64,000 nucleotides of DNA, taken from contig JAFLBR010000020.1 in NCBI GenBank assembly GCA_017303795.1, positions 1 through 64,000 on the forward strand. The letters run 5' to 3'. The notes below the pieces were generated by a model. It did not search any database, was not told where the DNA came from, and saw only the letters and a program-made list of their open reading frames with translations. The DNA comes from Cytophagales bacterium. GTDB taxonomy: Bacteria > Bacteroidota > Bacteroidia > Cytophagales > Cyclobacteriaceae. Position 1 is the stretch's first letter; every line of letters starts with the position of its first letter. Both the position numbers and the translations under genes were made by a program. Below are positions 40,169 through 48,731 of this stretch, piece by piece.

Positions 40169-41270
40169 ATGACTACCGAACAATTAAAGGATTTGAAAGT
40201 CCGTGTTGCCGCCCTCAGGCGGTATCTTTGACTACGATCGTAAAATCGTAGAAATACAAGACGAAGAACGTATTACCCATCAGGCCGATTTCTGGAACAA
40301 ACCCAAAGAGGCTGAAGTTATCCTCAAAAACATTCGCACTAAAAAAGTATGGACCGATGCATTTGCTGATGTAAGCAAACTGCTCGATGACCTTGACGTG
40401 CTGAACGAATTTCATGAAGCAGGCGATGCCAGCGAAGAAGAACTGGATGCTGAGTATAACAAAACAGCAAAGGCTATTGAAGAGCTGGAATTCAAAAAAA
40501 TGCTCAGCAAAGAAGAAGATCAGTTGAGTGCCGTAATGGAAATTAATCCCGGTGCGGGCGGAACAGAGAGTAACGATTGGGCCGATATGCTTAACCGCAT
40601 GTACATTATGTGGGGCGAGAAGAGTGGCTACAAAGTTTCGCAGATAGATTATCAAGCGGGTGAAGTGGCCGGAATAAAGTCGGCTACACTTGAACTTGAA
40701 GGCCCGTTCGCGTATGGAAAATTAAAATCAGAAATTGGTGTGCATCGTTTGGTGCGCATTTCACCTTTCGATAGCAATCAGCGCAGGCATACTTCTTTTG
40801 CTTCTGTGTTTGTTTATCCTAAAGTAGATGATTCCATTCAGATAGAAGTTAACCCAGCCGATGTAGAAATTCAGACTTCGCGTTCGGGCGGAGCGGGTGG
40901 CCAGAACGTAAACAAAGTAGAAACCAAAGTACAACTTACACACAAACCTTCGGGTATTGTTATTGTGTGCCAGGTAGAACGTTCGCAACATGCCAACCGC
41001 GAACGCGCCATGCAAATGTTAAAGTCCAAACTCTATCAGGTAGAAATGGAAAAACGCAATGCGGCACGCGATAAAGTGGAGGCTGGTAAAATGAAAATTG
41101 ATTTTGGTTCACAAATCCGCAACTACGTATTGCATCCTTATAAATTAGTGAAAGATGCCCGCACGAGTGTTGAGCGCCACGATGCACAAAATGTATTGGA
41201 TGGCGATCTGGATGATTTCATAAAAGCCTATTTGTTGGAAGATCAGGAAGCTTCTTCTGCTAAACAGTAA
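40169..41270 (+). CDS. prfB: Peptide chain release factor 2 with programmed +1 frameshift
   Basis: RF2 recognises UGA and UAA stops. The frame from ATG 40169 ([10 protein letters not shown]) reaches an in-frame TGA at 40229 after 20 codons, and the rest continues in +1 from GAC at 40230 to 41270, a 366-residue product. The SPF stop-recognition motif ([10 protein letters not shown]) and the catalytic G-G-Q ([13 protein letters not shown]) are intact. A frame call that starts at 40203 would miss the true N-terminus. RF2 thus controls its own synthesis. Confidence 0.96.
40217..40232 (+). promoter_or_regulatory. prfB: prfB frameshift site
   Basis: AGGCGGTATCTTTGAC holds the slippery CTT, the UGA stop and C in the +4 position. 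An AGG-rich internal Shine-Dalgarno lies upstream at about the canonical distance. It is one base from the E. coli site text. Confidence 0.93.
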
Positions 41271-41443
41271 GTTGGTATTCGGTAGGTGGTGATCGGTATT
41301 TCAGTAAGCAGTAAGTAGTGATCAGTATTCGGTAATCAGTAAGTGGTATTCAGTAATTAGAAAACCCTAATTATTAGTTATGGAATATGTAGAGAGTTAC
41401 CGAAATTCCTAATTCCTAATTCCTAATTCCTAATTCCTAATTC
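41271..41443. repeat. Intergenic repeats: GGTATTCGGTA-like units and (AATTCCT)n
   Basis: 41271-41360 is a string of degenerate repeats of TATTCGGTA, CAGTAAG and GTGATC; 41404-41443 is about five and a half exact copies of the heptamer AATTCCT. The tracts lie directly before the MFS start and may vary by slippage. Confidence 0.75.
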
Positions 41444-41447
41444 AAAC

Positions 41448-42608
41448 TTGACCAAGACCTACAACACATCCTTCTGGCTTCTCTGCCTTAGCTCGTTGCT
41501 GTTCTTTGCGAGTTTTAATATGATCATTCCGGAATTACCGGAGTATCTTTCTAAACTTGGTGGTGCCGATTACAAAGGTTTAATCATTTCACTATTCACC
41601 ATCACCGCCATGCTTTCGCGGCCATTCAGTGGAAAGTTAGCCGATAGCATTGGGCGCGTACCGGTTATGATTTTTGGAGCTGTAGTTTGTTTGATCTGCA
41701 GTTCACTTTATCCACTTGTTACATCGTTGATGCCTTTTTTTGTGTTGCGTTTCTTTCATGGATTCTCCACCGGCTTTACGCCAACCGGAAATACCGCTTA
41801 CCTGGCCGATATAATTCCCGCAGAGAAAAGAGGCGAGGCAATGGGTTTGCTCGGCACGGCTGGTGCTGTGGGTATGTCGGGTGGGCCGGCATTGGGTGGC
41901 ATGCTCAGCAATCAGTTTGGACTGAACGTGATGTTCTATGCTTCGTCTTTGCTTGCACTGATTTCCATTCTCATTCTTATCCGCACCCGCGAAACACTTA
42001 TAACCAAACAACGATTTTCATTGACTCATCTTCGCGTAAAGCGGAGTGATTTTTTTGAACCGCTTGTATTAGCACCTTGCATTGTAATGGTTTTATCAGC
42101 GTTTGCCTATGGTGCGGTGTTTACATTAATCCCCGATTTCGGGCAACATGTAGGTGTGCGTAACAAAGGGTTGTTGTTTACTTATCTCACGGTGGCTTCG
42201 TTGATTGTGCGATTACTCGCAGGTAAAGCTTCTGATCGTTACGGTCGCCAGCCGGTATTAATGGTTAGTACATCGGTAATTGTTTTAGCGATGTTGGTGA
42301 TTGGCCTTGCTACAACCAAATTACAATTGATGATAGGAGTGGTACTATACGGATTTGCACAAGGTTCTACATCGCCTACGTTGTTGGCCTGGGCAACTGA
42401 TTTAAGTGACAACCGATTTAAAGGCCGCGGTATTGCTTCGCTTTACATTTTCATGGAACTTGGTATTGGTTTAGGCGCAGTAATTTCCGGTTGGTTGTAT
42501 GCAAACGATGCTAACTTATTCTTTCCGGTATTTTCAGTTAGTGCTGTGCTGGCTGCTATCGCTTTTCTTTATTTGGTTTTTACACGAAGGTTAAAGACAT
42601 CCTCATGA
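41448..42608 (+). CDS. Major facilitator superfamily transporter
   Basis: This 386-residue transporter with 12 predicted helices shows the MFS loop 2-3 signature G-K-L-A-D-S-I-G-R-V-P-V and its second-half echo G-K-A-S-D-R-Y-G-R-Q-P-V. P-T-G-N-T-A-Y resembles drug-efflux members. The TTG start at 41448 is needed to keep helix 1 (W-L-L-C-L-S-S-L-L-F-F-A-S). It overlaps the next gene by four bases. Confidence 0.87.
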   Translation: MTKTYNTSFWLLCLSSLLFFASFNMIIPELPEYLSKLGGADYKGLIISLFTITAMLSRPFSGKLADSIGRVPVMIFGAVVCLICSSLYPLVTSLMPFFVLRFFHGFSTGFTPTGNTAYLADIIPAEKRGEAMGLLGTAGAVGMSGGPALGGMLSNQFGLNVMFYASSLLALISILILIRTRETLITKQRFSLTHLRVKRSDFFEPLVLAPCIVMVLSAFAYGAVFTLIPDFGQHVGVRNKGLLFTYLTVASLIVRLLAGKASDRYGRQPVLMVSTSVIVLAMLVIGLATTKLQLMIGVVLYGFAQGSTSPTLLAWATDLSDNRFKGRGIASLYIFMELGIGLGAVISGWLYANDANLFFPVFSVSAVLAAIAFLYLVFTRRLKTSS

Positions 42609-43264
42609 AAAAATTACCATTGATTGCTTTTGTTATCATCGCCATTGTGCACCTTGTTGCGGTTACGTTCAACATGGCGTTGATCAGTGCCCTTACCAAA
42701 CCGTTGTTGGTTATTGCGTTAGTGATTTATTATCTCGTAGCCTCTTCCAAACGAAGTGTACTTTTTCTGGTAGCCTTATTCTTTTGCTGGCTGGGCGATG
42801 TACTCTTAATGTTTCAGCGCGATGAACTTTTCTTTATTGCCGGATTGCTTTCATTTCTTACTGGCCACGTGTTGTACATTTTCTGTTACCGAAAATTTGT
42901 GCGTGCAGGTTCGGGATTAACCGGGCCGCAGCGCATTCGGTTTGCGTTGCCCATTGCGTTGGCCGGAACAGGTTTGGTAACAATACTTTTTCCATACCTC
43001 GGTGCGTTACAGATTCCGGTTATGGTGTATGCGTTGGTGATAACGGTAATGGCCATGCAGGCTTTGTTTCGGTATGGTTATACTAATGCAAGGAGTTTTA
43101 CGCTGGTGTTTGCGGGTGCAATCAGTTTTATGATTTCCGATTCATTACTCGCCATCAATAAATTCATGCAACCGCTGCCTCTTGCCGGTTTGGCTATTAT
43201 GTTTACGTACATACTTGCTCAATACTTAATTGTAGAAGGTGTGCTTAAGCATGAGGCAGAATAA
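42605..43264 (+). CDS. YhhN/TMEM86-family membrane protein (lysoplasmalogenase-like)
   Basis: This 219-residue protein with about eight helices has the YhhN core: F-F-C-W-L-G-D-V-L-L-M, G-H-V-L-Y-I-F-C-Y and G-A-I-S-F-M-I-S-D-S-L-L-A, whose acidic residues form the active site in lysoplasmalogenases. Translationally coupled to the MFS gene (ATGA). Confidence 0.83.
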   Translation: MKKLPLIAFVIIAIVHLVAVTFNMALISALTKPLLVIALVIYYLVASSKRSVLFLVALFFCWLGDVLLMFQRDELFFIAGLLSFLTGHVLYIFCYRKFVRAGSGLTGPQRIRFALPIALAGTGLVTILFPYLGALQIPVMVYALVITVMAMQALFRYGYTNARSFTLVFAGAISFMISDSLLAINKFMQPLPLAGLAIMFTYILAQYLIVEGVLKHEAE

Positions 43265-43266
43265 TC

Positions 43267-44358
43267 TCACTCTTTCAACGACCTGAGAACTGAGTCAAAA
43301 ATTGCACGACTTCTTCTGTGGGCATATCGTTGGCCGTACGCGCTGGATGTAAGACTCACAACCAGATTTTCCGCTGGAACAATAAATAACACATTGCCGC
43401 CATTGCCCGATGCATAGATGCACTCATACTTTTTACCATTAACCTGCCGGGTAGCGCGCCACCAAAAATATCCGTAGCCATTAGCCACGCCATCATCAAA
43501 GGTTAGTTGTTTGGTTAACATCTCGTTAATCCAGTTTGAGCTGATAACCTGCTTGCCTTGCCAATTGCCTTTATTGATTACTAGTTGCCCAAGTTTTGCA
43601 AAGTCTAATGTAGTTAGGTATAAATTTCCCATAGGTGCGGTGCTGCCGTTCAGCGCGGTGTACCAGTAATACTCGCGGATGCCAAGCGGTGTAAAGAGAT
43701 TTTCTTTTGCAAAGTCCGCAAGCTTTTTGCCGGAAGTCTCTTCTATAATAGCGCCAACAAGCATAGGGCAAATGTCATTGTAAACAAACTTCTCACCGGG
43801 TTTAAAAATCATGGGTAGCGAAGTAGCAAAATTTACCCAATGGTTAGCAGTAATCCAGTTTCCGGTGCCGCCCGGAGAATTATTATCATCATCGTCAGCA
43901 CTTAGTCCGGAGGACATTGCAAGTAAATGTTTGATTTTAATTTCCTGATGACCATCTTTTTTAGGTTGATCAAATTTGGCACTCGGAAAAAAATCATAAA
44001 TACTTTGCTCCGTACTTTTCACTAAGCCTTTGTCGATGGCTATTCCCAGAAGTAAAGCGGTTACACTTTTACCGGCCGACCGGATGTCATGAATCGTTTC
44101 GCGCCAATAGGTATTGAAGTATTCTTCAACCACCAGGTTGTTATTCTTGATTACTACAATTCCTCTGAAATCGTTAGGGGGAGTTGTATTTATGGATTTA
44201 ATCAACCGCGCAATAGTATCGGCATTCATTTTTACGGATGCCAGATCGACCTTCACTAAACCAGCAACGGGTGGTTTTAGCCTATCGGTTAGATCGGTTT
44301 GGGCAGCACATGTTACATTTACAAGTAGCGCAATTACTAAAATTCTAATGCAATTCAT
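43267..44358 (-). CDS. Beta-lactamase-fold serine hydrolase
   Basis: This 363-residue protein has a signal peptide (~1-18, C-A-A-Q). The catalytic tetrad S-x-x-K is S-A-G-K-S-V-T, the Y-x-N analogue is V-Y-N-D, and late W-x-G is represented by G-N-G-G. Members include periplasmic esterases and D-amino-peptide hydrolases; the natural substrate here is unknown. It is convergent with the YhhN gene. Confidence 0.85.
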   Translation of the reverse strand: MNCIRILVIALLVNVTCAAQTDLTDRLKPPVAGLVKVDLASVKMNADTIARLIKSINTTPPNDFRGIVVIKNNNLVVEEYFNTYWRETIHDIRSAGKSVTALLLGIAIDKGLVKSTEQSIYDFFPSAKFDQPKKDGHQEIKIKHLLAMSSGLSADDDDNNSPGGTGNWITANHWVNFATSLPMIFKPGEKFVYNDICPMLVGAIIEETSGKKLADFAKENLFTPLGIREYYWYTALNGSTAPMGNLYLTTLDFAKLGQLVINKGNWQGKQVISSNWINEMLTKQLTFDDGVANGYGYFWWRATRQVNGKKYECIYASGNGGNVLFIVPAENLVVSLTSSAYGQRYAHRRSRAIFDSVLRSLKE

Positions 44359-44436
44359 TTTGAGGATTTAGTTATACTCAACTCAATCGGAGCCTTACCG
44401 GTAAGTCGGGGTTATCCATTCCAACGTAAAATCGGT

Positions 44437-45000
44437 TTATGGGTTCGGACTTTTCTCCATTCTAAAATCAACTACATGCGTGGCTCCAATTTTCCAGGTG
44501 TTATTTTCCTGTACATAGATGTCCGCCCAACTGATGTATTCAATTTCAACTTCTTTTGTAATTACATGCTCGTTTGTTACCTGATTTTTATACGTGAGCA
44601 AAGCTGTATCATTAAAAAATTGTAGCGTTAAGTTGGTGTACGTTACAAGGGTGATTTTCCAATCGGATGCCGCCAAACGATCAGTGATATAGTCTTGCCG
44701 GTTGAACAATTTTCCATTGTCGGTAAAGGTAAAGTTTTTTGAAAGCAGGGTATCGAAACCAATACTGCTGGGGGCTTGCATAACCAGCGGCCACTTCCGT
44801 TTTACGTTAAGAATCATTTCTGCATCGCTTTGTCTATCCTCATGCTGGGCTTGTAGTAGCGTGTAGTTAGCAATATCAACCGTTGGGGTGAGATTTTTCT
44901 CGATTATGGTTATGGCACTATACGTGGTTGTTTCGTTTTGGGTACATGATAAAAGTACAACGGATAGAGAGAAGAGTAGTGTTGTAATTACTGGTTTCAT
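44437..45000 (-). CDS. NTF2-like lipoprotein (DUF4440/SnoaL type)
   Basis: This 187-residue lipoprotein from ATG 45000 has the lipobox V-V-L-L-S-C. The C-terminal domain resembles DUF4440: L-S-K-N-F-T-F-T-D-N-G-K, D-W-K-I-T-L-V-T-Y-T, and the final W-K-I-G-A-T-H-V. Function unknown; members bind small ligands. Confidence 0.7.
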   Translation of the reverse strand: MKPVITTLLFSLSVVLLSCTQNETTTYSAITIIEKNLTPTVDIANYTLLQAQHEDRQSDAEMILNVKRKWPLVMQAPSSIGFDTLLSKNFTFTDNGKLFNRQDYITDRLAASDWKITLVTYTNLTLQFFNDTALLTYKNQVTNEHVITKEVEIEYISWADIYVQENNTWKIGATHVVDFRMEKSPNP

Positions 45001-45122
45001 GGAATGAATGGTAATTGTAGTGAGATATTTCATTTACCACATTGTCGCCCTACACTAAGCACACTTATTAACTTGCTTGGATACGGAAGTATGCGGCCAG
45101 ATAGTGTGTTGCAGTGAAAGAA

Positions 45123-45623
45123 TCAAAACCGTTCATTTATCTGCCTTAACATTTCAATGGTGTCAACAAATGTAATGTTAAATGGCAAGCAGGCTTCTGG
45201 TATTTTTATTTTTCGCCTCACTTCAGGTTGACTTTTCTCGTGAGTTACAATAGTTATATTAGCTTTGTCAGTAAGAGCATACGCGACAAGCCAAGCGTCT
45301 GCTTCATCTGCGTCAAGGAACTCAGCCAATGCTGTTGGGCTATAATGACCGCTTCTTGAGTTGGCCCACATTACAACTTGCCCGTAACTAGTAATTATGC
45401 CTTGTGTGTCTTTAAAGAAATGATCTGGTAAATTGTCTTCACACCATTGTTTTAAATCATCTTGGTGGTCATAGATTTCCTTTTTTACTTTATCGATACT
45501 AATAATCTTGCCTTCATTGGCTAATTGTTTCACCTTGGTCCAAAAACTTGGTACAATATCTAAAGGGTAATTAAACCTATGGGCTTGTATGAAGAAGTTA
45601 CTATCGACAACATAAATACTCAT
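45123..45623 (-). CDS. DUF4411 PIN-like protein, likely toxin
   Basis: This 166-residue protein has a PIN-like fold: Y-V-V-D-S-N-F-F-I at the N-terminus gives the first catalytic Asp (D7), and F-L-D-A-D-E-A-D-A-W and I-V-T-H-E supply others. DUF4411 is paired with ImmA/IrrE-HTH proteins in toxin-antitoxin-like operons. Here the stop and start are five bases apart. RNase activity is inferred from the fold. Confidence 0.75.
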   Translation of the reverse strand: MSIYVVDSNFFIQAHRFNYPLDIVPSFWTKVKQLANEGKIISIDKVKKEIYDHQDDLKQWCEDNLPDHFFKDTQGIITSYGQVVMWANSRSGHYSPTALAEFLDADEADAWLVAYALTDKANITIVTHEKSQPEVRRKIKIPEACLPFNITFVDTIEMLRQINERF

Positions 45624-45628
45624 TTACC

Positions 45629-46762
45629 CTAAAAATGTTTGTCGAAAAACTTTTTATAGGTGTCACCTTTTAAACTTGTGAGTTTATAGGCATCTCGATA
45701 CAACAACTGATTTGTTTTGACAGCTTGGTTTATTCGAGCAGCAAATGTTAGACTTAGTCTTTTCTTTGTGGTTGCATAGAAGTCACCGCCACCTGCTTGA
45801 CTTTCTTTTTTGTATTGAACTTGATTTATGTAATTATTATAAAAATTAAAGAAAGATGTTTTGTTGATCTTACTTAAATCCAATGCTCTACGTGCGATTA
45901 CAATTTGGCTAACTTTAAAATGCCTTGCAACATAGGCAATATCAGCTCGCTCACTCCATATGCGATTAAAAGAAATTTCAGGAACTAAGAATTCGGCTGC
46001 TATTTTGTCGCATAGAATTTCTACTGGGTCATTCGCTGGAAGAAGTTGTCTAAAGTCAAAACCAGCGCTGTGTCCCGTCCAGATGTGCGCGAGTTCATGA
46101 ACTAGCGTGAATAGTTGCGCTGCTTTTCCATCAGCATTATTCACAAACATGAATGGTGCGATTTTATCAACCAGCACAAAACCTCGGCATTCATCTACTT
46201 TTATGGGCCGGCTAGTGTTGTTTTCAACAACGCTATTAAATACAACAATGACTCCAGCGTCCTCAATTTTTTGTGTTAGGTAATCAACCGCAGTTTCTAT
46301 TTTTTGAAAAGAACTTGCCCATTCATTTTCAAGTCCAAGTACTCTTCTAATATCAGCAACGATTTCGGTCACATTCTGATTGTCGGAATATTTGCCAACA
46401 AAAGGAAGGCTTTCATAATCACTATCTCCTAGATAGTCTCTAAGCCAGCCTTGCCTTTGTTGCATTAACATAATTGTGTCATACACATTTACGCTGACAT
46501 TCTGAGTTGCTCTTCCTCTTTGATTAGTTCTGAAGAAAGGGATGGGAAGTTTTTCAATAGGTGGTTCGGCTAGAAAAAGATAGCCGAAAGGCAAGTGAAC
46601 TTTGTGAGAGAATTTCTCAAGTTGCTTCACAGTGGGCTGTTTTCGGTCTTCTAACCAGTCAGTAACGTTTGGAAATTTTGCAGCAAAATCCTGCAGTTCA
46701 TATCCAGCACGCTGGATAGCCCAAGTGATGATGTCCGGTTTAATATTTACCCCTACGTTCAT
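45629..46762 (-). CDS. ImmA/IrrE metallopeptidase with N-terminal XRE-like domain
   Basis: This 377-residue protein has a helix-turn-helix-like N-terminus (~10-65, I-I-T-W-A-I-Q-R-A-G ... Q-L-E-K-F-S-H-K) and a zinc metallopeptidase with H-E-L-A-H at 222-226. ImmA cleaves repressors, so this could inactivate a regulator of the PIN-like partner or sense stress and derepress the pair. All metal ligands are seen. It is the first gene of the operon. Confidence 0.85.
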   Translation of the reverse strand: MNVGVNIKPDIITWAIQRAGYELQDFAAKFPNVTDWLEDRKQPTVKQLEKFSHKVHLPFGYLFLAEPPIEKLPIPFFRTNQRGRATQNVSVNVYDTIMLMQQRQGWLRDYLGDSDYESLPFVGKYSDNQNVTEIVADIRRVLGLENEWASSFQKIETAVDYLTQKIEDAGVIVVFNSVVENNTSRPIKVDECRGFVLVDKIAPFMFVNNADGKAAQLFTLVHELAHIWTGHSAGFDFRQLLPANDPVEILCDKIAAEFLVPEISFNRIWSERADIAYVARHFKVSQIVIARRALDLSKINKTSFFNFYNNYINQVQYKKESQAGGGDFYATTKKRLSLTFAARINQAVKTNQLLYRDAYKLTSLKGDTYKKFFDKHF

Positions 46763-47050
46763 TAATGTTTAAAAATAGGAATTTTTCTAAGCTTTTGATT
46801 TTTTTTTGAAGTCCGCAAAGGGTGATCGCCTCTACACACTTACGAATATCAGTTTTGCGGAAGAGTTTGACAAGTGCAAAACTTTGCTTTCTATAGTTTG
46901 CTTGGTTCTCGTATGTTACTGAGCTGTATGGCGGCTAAGCACTAAAATCTGAATTATTGGTTGTATTAATTCATTACGGATAAACTATGTATACAATGCA
47001 GATAATTTAAGTTTCCTCAACTAATGGGAATTCCGATTCCAACATCCTTC
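46763..47050. other. Non-coding gap with a short inverted repeat
   Basis: No gene is supported. TCCGCAAA (46812-46819) and TTTGCGGA (46854-46861) are perfect arms over a 34-base loop. It lies upstream of the ImmA/DUF4411 operon and could contain its promoter or a boundary of the module. Confidence 0.4.
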
Positions 47051-47080
47051 AAAAAAAATGCCTCCCAAACAGGAGGCATT
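47051..47080 (-). terminator. Rho-independent terminator of the GIN-domain gene
   Basis: Stem AATGCCTCC (47057-47065) / GGAGGCATT (47072-47080). On the minus strand the stem is followed by eight T. Confidence 0.85.
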
Positions 47081-47105
47081 ACTTTTATAACTTCAATCTT
47101 ATCGC

Positions 47106-47918
47106 TTACATCTTTCGCACTTTGCCACTACCCGATGAATGACTGTTTACCTGGCTGGGGTTACCGCGATATGAAACACTTCCACTTCCTGAAATCGTGG
47201 CATCCAATGCCTGCTTCACATTAATCTCTACATCGCCCGAGCCGGAAATACGTACTTCACATTTTTCAACTTCCAAATCAGCAGCCTGCACTTCGCCCGA
47301 GCCACTAATAGTAGCACGGATTTCTTTTGCCGAACCACTCGCAATAATTCTACCCGAACCTGATACGTTCATCTCTGCGCGTTCGGTAATCGTGCTGGCT
47401 AACATTACTTTACCCGAACCACTCACTTTACTTTCCACCGCGCGGCAATTTCCTTTCACGCGAATATTTCCTGAACCACTTACATTGGCTTCCATGTAGC
47501 CCGATGCATTCACTTCAATCTCCATCGACCCCGAACCACTTACCGCTAAAGCCAGATCGCCCGCTTTAATAACGCCTTCACCAATCAGGTTTCCGGAACC
47601 ACTCACACTAATGCCTTCAATATTTTTTACCGTTACATAAACAACAATCCTATCGTTGCTGTCCCAGTTCCACGAGCGCCATTCGCTTTCGCGACCAATA
47701 CTTAAGCGACTGCCAGAAACTTCAGTCTCAATTTTTTCAAGAACTTCTTTTGGACCTTCCAGCACAACTTTTTGTTCATTGCCCTGCCGCAAGTATAATT
47801 TGCCCGGCACACGGAAGTTTAGTTTTGTGAAGGTGTCAACGTTTCGGGTTTCTTTGGTTTGAGCCCAAACCAGTACAAAGCCGAAAACAAACAAGAGGGT
47901 AATAGCAATGCGTTTCAT
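47106..47918 (-). CDS. GIN-domain (DUF2807) surface protein with S-G-S-G repeats
   Basis: This 270-residue protein has a signal peptide (~1-19, V-W-A-Q). Ten S-G-S-G motifs, each separated by a 15-25-residue strand pair, make a regular beta-helix like the head-GIN domain described for auto-transporter adhesins. It ends at a strong terminator. It is probably a periplasmic or outer-membrane protein. Confidence 0.8.
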   Translation of the reverse strand: MKRIAITLLFVFGFVLVWAQTKETRNVDTFTKLNFRVPGKLYLRQGNEQKVVLEGPKEVLEKIETEVSGSRLSIGRESEWRSWNWDSNDRIVVYVTVKNIEGISVSGSGNLIGEGVIKAGDLALAVSGSGSMEIEVNASGYMEANVSGSGNIRVKGNCRAVESKVSGSGKVMLASTITERAEMNVSGSGRIIASGSAKEIRATISGSGEVQAADLEVEKCEVRISGSGDVEINVKQALDATISGSGSVSYRGNPSQVNSHSSGSGKVRKM

Positions 47919-48035
47919 ATCTGTTTTTGATTAGTGCGTTAATGACAACCGGATTTTTAAGAGGTTGCCTGCGGTTGAATTTTTTATTCGGAGTTTGATT
48001 TTACTTTCTTTAGGACGCAAAAAGCAGGTATTACG

Positions 48036-48674
48036 TTGCAGCCACGCGTATTTTCTTTTCAAACTATAAAAGCTCCGGCCGAAACGCTGCTGAAAGAGCA
48101 GGGCAGCCGGTTTTTAGCGTTCGCGTTTCCGGTTAGTTCAGAATCGGACATTAAAATGCAATTGACCACCTTGCGAAAAAAATATTTTGACGCCACGCAC
48201 CATTGTTATGCCTGGATGTTGGGTGCCGATAAATCTAAGTTTCGGGCTAACGATGATGGCGAACCGAATCATACTGCAGGCGATCCGATTCTAGGTCAGA
48301 TTCGCGCACATAATCTTACCAACGTTTTGGTTGTGGTAGTGCGATATTTTGGCGGAACAAAACTGGGCGTGGGCGGCTTGGTGCAAGCCTATAAAGCGGC
48401 CAGTGCCGGTGTACTTGAAAATGCCAGTATAATGGAGTGCGAAGTTACCTGCGCGTTTCATATTCACTATGCTTACACCAGCACACCAGAAGTAATGAGT
48501 CTGGTAAAAGAATTTGATTTAAAAATTCAGCAGCAAAATTTTACCGATGTTGGCTTTATGGAAATAAATCTTTCGCTGCGTAAGCGCGATGATTTTATAA
48601 AGCGACTGGAATTGCTAAAGGCTTTGAATCATGAAATAGTTTTCGAAGAAGTGGAAACAGAAGCGTCAGACTGA
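48036..48674 (+). CDS. YigZ/IMPACT-family protein
   Basis: This 212-residue protein has the UPF0029 motif H-H-C-Y-A-W ... D-D-G-E-P-N-H-T-A-G-D-P-I-L and V-V-V-V-R-Y-F-G-G-T-K-L-G-V-G-G-L-V-Q-A-Y. Translation probably begins at TTG 48036. Yeast and animal relatives regulate translation under stress; the bacterial role is uncertain. Confidence 0.87.
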   Translation: MQPRVFSFQTIKAPAETLLKEQGSRFLAFAFPVSSESDIKMQLTTLRKKYFDATHHCYAWMLGADKSKFRANDDGEPNHTAGDPILGQIRAHNLTNVLVVVVRYFGGTKLGVGGLVQAYKAASAGVLENASIMECEVTCAFHIHYAYTSTPEVMSLVKEFDLKIQQQNFTDVGFMEINLSLRKRDDFIKRLELLKALNHEIVFEEVETEASD

Positions 48675-48706
48675 AGTTGTGACAACAACCTGACGCTTAA
48701 CTTTTA
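48661..48706 (+). terminator. Terminator-like hairpin enclosing the YigZ stop
   Basis: AAGCGTCAG (48661-48669) and CTGACGCTT (48690-48698) are perfect arms; an inner GTTGT/ACAAC pair strengthens the stem. The stop TGA is inside the hairpin and AACTTTTA follows. Confidence 0.55.
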
Positions 48707-48731
48707 TCAACGCTGATCAACTCCTAAACTC

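Noticed and set aside
41271-41443. Possible CRISPR array
   Set aside because: Units are too short (7-10 bases) and contiguous, with no spacers.
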